A stretch of DNA of 18,009 bases. Origin: AM-2324 sp964225135 (lineage in GTDB: Bacteria; Bacteroidota; Bacteroidia; Chitinophagales; Saprospiraceae). This document shows positions 15,257-18,009 of the stretch, in pieces. How positions within the stretch are numbered: position 1 is the stretch's first letter; the number at the start of each line of letters is the position of its first letter. Made by a program: the position numbers and the translations under genes. Under the pieces are notes generated by a model that was given only the letters and a program-made list of their open reading frames with translations, made no database searches and had not been told where the DNA came from. The stretch covers positions 1 to 18,009 of the forward strand of contig CAXQNQ010000140.1 in NCBI GenBank assembly GCA_964225135.1, read 5' to 3'.

Positions 15257-16795
15257 ATGAAACGAATTTTACTTTTGGGAGCTTTTATCTGTTCCTTTTT
15301 CGTATCTCAAACAGAGGCACAGCAACGTTATCTAGATCCAATCTTTGATGATGTTACTGTTACTACAAATGTGCTATACGGAGTAAATGCCACTGTTTTA
15401 GCACTTTCTCAAGTGGGTGAGGCGATTCCTCAACCCTTATTGATGGATGTGTATACACCTACTAATGATTCTGAAACTAATAGACCAGTATTCCTTTTAT
15501 TCCATACCGGAAATTTCTTGCCTTTCCCACAAAATGGTGGAACCGGTGGTTTAAAAGAAGATTCTGTGTTAGTAGAAATTTGTACCGATTTAGCTAGAAG
15601 AGGCTTCGTAGCAGCTTCTGTAGACTATAGACTAGGTTGGAATCCAATTGCACCTACACAAGACCAGCGTGTGTTTGGATTGATCAATGCTGCCTACCGT
15701 GGTATTCAAGATGCCAGAACAGCAGTTCGTTATTTTAGAGCTTCTGTAGACAATGGAAATCCATACGGCATAGATGGAGATAAAATAGGTGTTTGGGGTG
15801 ATGGTACAGGAGGCTATATCACATTGAATATGATCGGATTAGATGCTTATGAAAAGGTGCTAATTCCTAAATTTATTGCTCAGATTCCTGATGGGATGGG
15901 AGGAACATTCCCGTATCCAATGGTACAGGAAGCCATAAATGGAGACATTAATGGTACCTCTTTTGGTGTTGTTGACGCCATCAACAGTTTAGTTACTGGG
16001 TTCCCAGAGGGCGATACCTTAACCTATCCAAATCACGTTGGTTATGATTCTGGTGTATCTATTGCTGTAAATATGGGGGGTGCCCTTGGTGACACCACTT
16101 GGCTTGATGCAGGACAGTCTCCTATTATTTCATTCCAAACTCCAACAGATCCATTTGCGCCATACGATTGTGGTATTGTAAATGTACCCGTTGTGAACTT
16201 ACCAGTTGTTGAAGCTTGTGGAGCACATGTTGTGCAAGAAATCCAAACTGCAAATGGAAATAACTCTGCATGGGTAGATTTCGGATTTATTGATGATTAC
16301 TCAATGGCCGCAAATGCTAATAATGATGGTTATGAAGGTTTAATGCCATTTAATGTGGACGATCCTTTAGAATCAGCACCTTGGCAATGGTGGTCTGATG
16401 ATAATCCAAATGCCTCAGAACCAGCAGATCCAGATAATGCTAGAACGTATTTAGATTCTATTTACAACTATGTTCTTCCAAGAACTTGTATCACTATGGA
16501 TCTAAACTGTGATTTGACTGGGTATTCTAATACAAATGAAGTTATTGCTGCTGCTGCAGTTGGCTTAAAGTATAGCCCGAACCCAGCATCTACTTCTATC
16601 CAGTTTACTTCAAATGCAGATAGCCCAATGTTGGATGTAGTACTTTACGACACGCAAGGTCGCACTGTAGCAACGTACTTCGAGGTTAATCATAATGCCT
16701 TTGAACTACAACGAGATGGATTGTTAAACGGCATGTACTATGTACAAATTCGATTTGAAGGTGGAATCTCTACTCAAAAGGTAGTATTCAACTAA
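15257..16795 (+). CDS. T9SS-secreted alpha/beta-hydrolase-fold protein lacking the nucleophile serine
   Basis: A 512-residue exported protein. Residues 1-22 are a signal peptide ending TEAQ. Residues ~60-330 resemble carboxylesterase-type alpha/beta hydrolases: MDVYTP (63-68), a strand VFLLFHTGNF (78-87) like the oxyanion-hole HGG region, RGFVAASVDYRLGW (115-128), and QDARTAVRYFRA (151-162). The nucleophile elbow reads GVWGDGTGG (178-186), where Gly183 sits at the expected Ser of G-x-S-x-G-G. An acid-loop candidate is Asp298 in PTDPFAPY, and His324 might be the catalytic histidine. Residues ~437-512 are a T9SS type A sorting domain (YSPNPAST, then LLNGMYYVQI), so the protein reaches the outer surface or medium. 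It follows the TonB receptor by 21 bases. It may be a non-catalytic binding protein or use another nucleophile; the fold call is stronger than any activity. Confidence 0.85.
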   Translation: MKRILLLGAFICSFFVSQTEAQQRYLDPIFDDVTVTTNVLYGVNATVLALSQVGEAIPQPLLMDVYTPTNDSETNRPVFLLFHTGNFLPFPQNGGTGGLKEDSVLVEICTDLARRGFVAASVDYRLGWNPIAPTQDQRVFGLINAAYRGIQDARTAVRYFRASVDNGNPYGIDGDKIGVWGDGTGGYITLNMIGLDAYEKVLIPKFIAQIPDGMGGTFPYPMVQEAINGDINGTSFGVVDAINSLVTGFPEGDTLTYPNHVGYDSGVSIAVNMGGALGDTTWLDAGQSPIISFQTPTDPFAPYDCGIVNVPVVNLPVVEACGAHVVQEIQTANGNNSAWVDFGFIDDYSMAANANNDGYEGLMPFNVDDPLESAPWQWWSDDNPNASEPADPDNARTYLDSIYNYVLPRTCITMDLNCDLTGYSNTNEVIAAAAVGLKYSPNPASTSIQFTSNADSPMLDVVLYDTQGRTVATYFEVNHNAFELQRDGLLNGMYYVQIRFEGGISTQKVVFN

Positions 16796-16812
16796 TCCAG
16801 ATTGGATATAAT

Positions 16813-16850
16813 AAAAAAAAGGAACCCAAGATTTTGGGTTCCTTTTTTTA
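16813..16850. terminator. Bidirectional terminator between convergent genes
   Basis: A perfect 9-bp stem (GGAACCCAA at 16821-16829 with TTGGGTTCC at 16834-16842, four-base loop) is flanked by an A tract (16813-16820) and a T tract (16843-16849). It should end transcription from both sides: the hydrolase-like gene on plus and the acyl-CoA reductase on minus. On the minus strand it overlaps the reductase stop codon. Confidence 0.9.
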
Positions 16851-17858
16851 TATACTCGTTAAAAATTTCATAGTATCTACTCCATCTGCATAATCGAACA
16901 AGCTCGGCTCCTGAGCCTTCCCAAATGGAATAAAAGGCTTCACACCTGCTCTACTAACTTGACATTGTATAGCCTCCTGATCCTTTAATAGCTGTTGTTC
17001 AACTTCCGCGATATCCTCGTAATACTCAAAATGTAAAGCAGCGATGCGGGAATGCATAGACGGGTCTTCGGTCAATAGTAAACATCCATTATTAATATAT
17101 GGGGTACGATTGATTTCAAACATGGCATAGTTGTAATCAAAATTGTTTTTGTACTTATCATGAAGTACTATTTTGCGAAACTCATGTAAAGCTTCCATGA
17201 GACCTTGAAAATCGTATCCTTTAGGTACATATAGTTTAGATACATTTCGGCAACCTAAACCGAAATAGGTAAAAATATCTTTTCCTAATGCCGCAAAATC
17301 TGATTCAGATTCTTGGCCATCAATAAGTGCGACAGAAGTTCTATTAGCTCGAATAATATTAGGGACCTGACTAAAGTATGATTCAAAATATCGTGCTGTA
17401 TTATTAGAACCAGTAGCTATGACCGCATCGTATCCATTAAGCTTGTCTACTACTTGAAAATAGGCCTTAGATCGGCCTTCCCACTTTCCTAATTGTTCTA
17501 TTAAAAATGGTAAAATAAAAGGATCTTTATCAGAGAGTTTAATCTGAACTTTGTGCCCACTCATAAATACAGACAACACATCGTGAAACCCAACCATAGG
17601 TATGTTCCCAGCCAGCACTAATCCAACCACTTTATCCGATGAATCCTCTTGAATATCATATGAATTAATCCACTGTTCTAGATTAGTTCGGGTTAAAAAC
17701 TGATGAGCTATTGCATGTGCGGATTGTTTTTGATGCTCAATAGTGAACCATCTATTGTTGTGATAAGTCCTGTGCATCCAAGCCTCAAACAATTCATCCT
17801 CTGACCGAAGATAGTCTCCCAACTTGACCATGAGGTCAATGCGCTCCTTTAATATCAT
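16848..17858 (-). CDS. Acyl-CoA reductase (LuxC-like, aldehyde dehydrogenase superfamily)
   Basis: A 336-residue protein matching the Bacteroidota acyl-CoA reductase group related to LuxC, which reduces acyl-CoA or acyl thioesters to aldehydes with NADPH. Visible elements are an N-terminal helical region, the nucleotide-binding-type strand VVGLVLAGNIPMVGFHD (77-93), IKLSDKDPF (106-114, cofactor region), DAVIATGSNN (144-153), and the probable catalytic Cys203 in FGLGCRNVSKLYVP. The C-terminal region carries PFGKAQEPSL near 312-321. The protein is shorter than LuxC (about 480 residues) but fits the Bacteroidota subgroup. No luxD/luxE or luciferase genes are near, so a bioluminescence role is unlikely. 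The ATG at 17858 lies inside the end of an upstream gene on the same strand (23-base overlap), implying co-transcription. The physiological acyl substrate is unknown. Confidence 0.88.
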   Translation of the reverse strand: MILKERIDLMVKLGDYLRSEDELFEAWMHRTYHNNRWFTIEHQKQSAHAIAHQFLTRTNLEQWINSYDIQEDSSDKVVGLVLAGNIPMVGFHDVLSVFMSGHKVQIKLSDKDPFILPFLIEQLGKWEGRSKAYFQVVDKLNGYDAVIATGSNNTARYFESYFSQVPNIIRANRTSVALIDGQESESDFAALGKDIFTYFGLGCRNVSKLYVPKGYDFQGLMEALHEFRKIVLHDKYKNNFDYNYAMFEINRTPYINNGCLLLTEDPSMHSRIAALHFEYYEDIAEVEQQLLKDQEAIQCQVSRAGVKPFIPFGKAQEPSLFDYADGVDTMKFLTSI

Positions 17859-18009
17859 ACAAGCGTTGATTAATTTCTGATAGAGGCAAAGATAACATCC
17901 GTTCTATATTTCTTTGAGGAATGTCCTCCACATCTGGGTAAAAATTCCGTACAGCCTCTACTTGTTCTGTTCTTAGTATATGAATAATGGGAAATGGTGC
18001 TCTATTGGT
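17836..18009 (-). CDS. C-terminal fragment of an unidentified protein upstream of the acyl-CoA reductase
   Basis: On the minus strand a frame is open from the window edge (18009) to a TGA at 17838-17836, giving 57 residues that include EAVRNFYPDVEDIP and SLPLSEINQRLYDIKGAH. It overlaps the first 23 bases of the acyl-CoA reductase in another frame. Its charged, soluble composition and the position directly upstream of a well-supported gene suggest the end of a real gene in the same operon rather than chance. I do not recognise the family. In Bacteroidota, acyl-CoA reductase genes often sit near ferredoxin and serine-biosynthesis genes, but this tail shows no Fe-S cysteine motif. Confidence 0.55.
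   Translation of the reverse strand, partial: TNRAPFPIIHILRTEQVEAVRNFYPDVEDIPQRNIERMLSLPLSEINQRLYDIKGAH

Noticed and set aside
16848..17858. LuxC-type bioluminescence operon
   Set aside because: No luciferase, acyl-transferase or synthetase genes are adjacent. The protein fits the shorter Bacteroidota acyl-CoA reductase group instead.

Overview
This window looks like chromosomal core DNA from a member of the Bacteroidota. Two secreted proteins end in type IX secretion (T9SS) sorting domains. A TonB-dependent receptor carries an N-terminal carboxypeptidase-regulatory-like domain. Start codons lack Shine-Dalgarno sequences and sit behind A/T-rich leaders, and at least one promoter fits the Bacteroidota consensus TTTG-N18-TAnnTTTG. 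The DNA is A+T-rich. Several sequences resemble environmental or marine groups such as Saprospiria, but that placement is only an impression. I see no RNA genes, insertion sequences, CRISPR arrays, integrases or phage genes.

Layout. Positions 1-545 (+) hold the C-terminal ATPase lobe of SMC. Next on the plus strand come a secreted multidomain cupredoxin/T9SS protein (665-2659) and a patatin-like phospholipase (2718-3518), separated by a hairpin terminator ending 4 bases before the phospholipase start. A minus-strand block runs from 7981 down to 3505. In transcription order it holds a phosphoglucosamine-mutase-like enzyme, a cysteine desulfurase with its own good promoter and terminator, DapB, and a membrane-anchored endonuclease/exonuclease/phosphatase-family protein. 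The last gene overlaps the convergent phospholipase gene by 14 bp. After a 307-base gap, the plus strand holds a POT-family peptide transporter (8289-10046) with a strong terminator. A tightly coupled trio follows (methyltransferase, PAP2 phosphatase, ZIP metal transporter; 10140-12192). Then comes a pair: a TonB-dependent receptor (12452-15235) and a T9SS-secreted alpha/beta-hydrolase-fold protein (15257-16795). A bidirectional terminator separates this pair from a minus-strand acyl-CoA reductase (16848-17858), whose upstream neighbour is cut by the window end.

How the genes fit together. Most of the window is housekeeping: chromosome organisation, lysine/peptidoglycan precursor synthesis, amino-sugar phosphate isomerisation, sulfur mobilisation, and peptide and metal uptake. 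The accessory part is at the cell surface. The receptor/hydrolase-like pair suggests capture and import of an unknown ligand, and the hydrolase-like partner has Gly where the nucleophilic Ser is expected. The cupredoxin protein combines a type-1 copper site with lamin-tail-like and OB-fold-like regions but no nuclease domain. I found no clear new defence or mobile system. The best leads are the serine-less hydrolase beside the receptor, the cupredoxin architecture and the terminator abutting a start codon.
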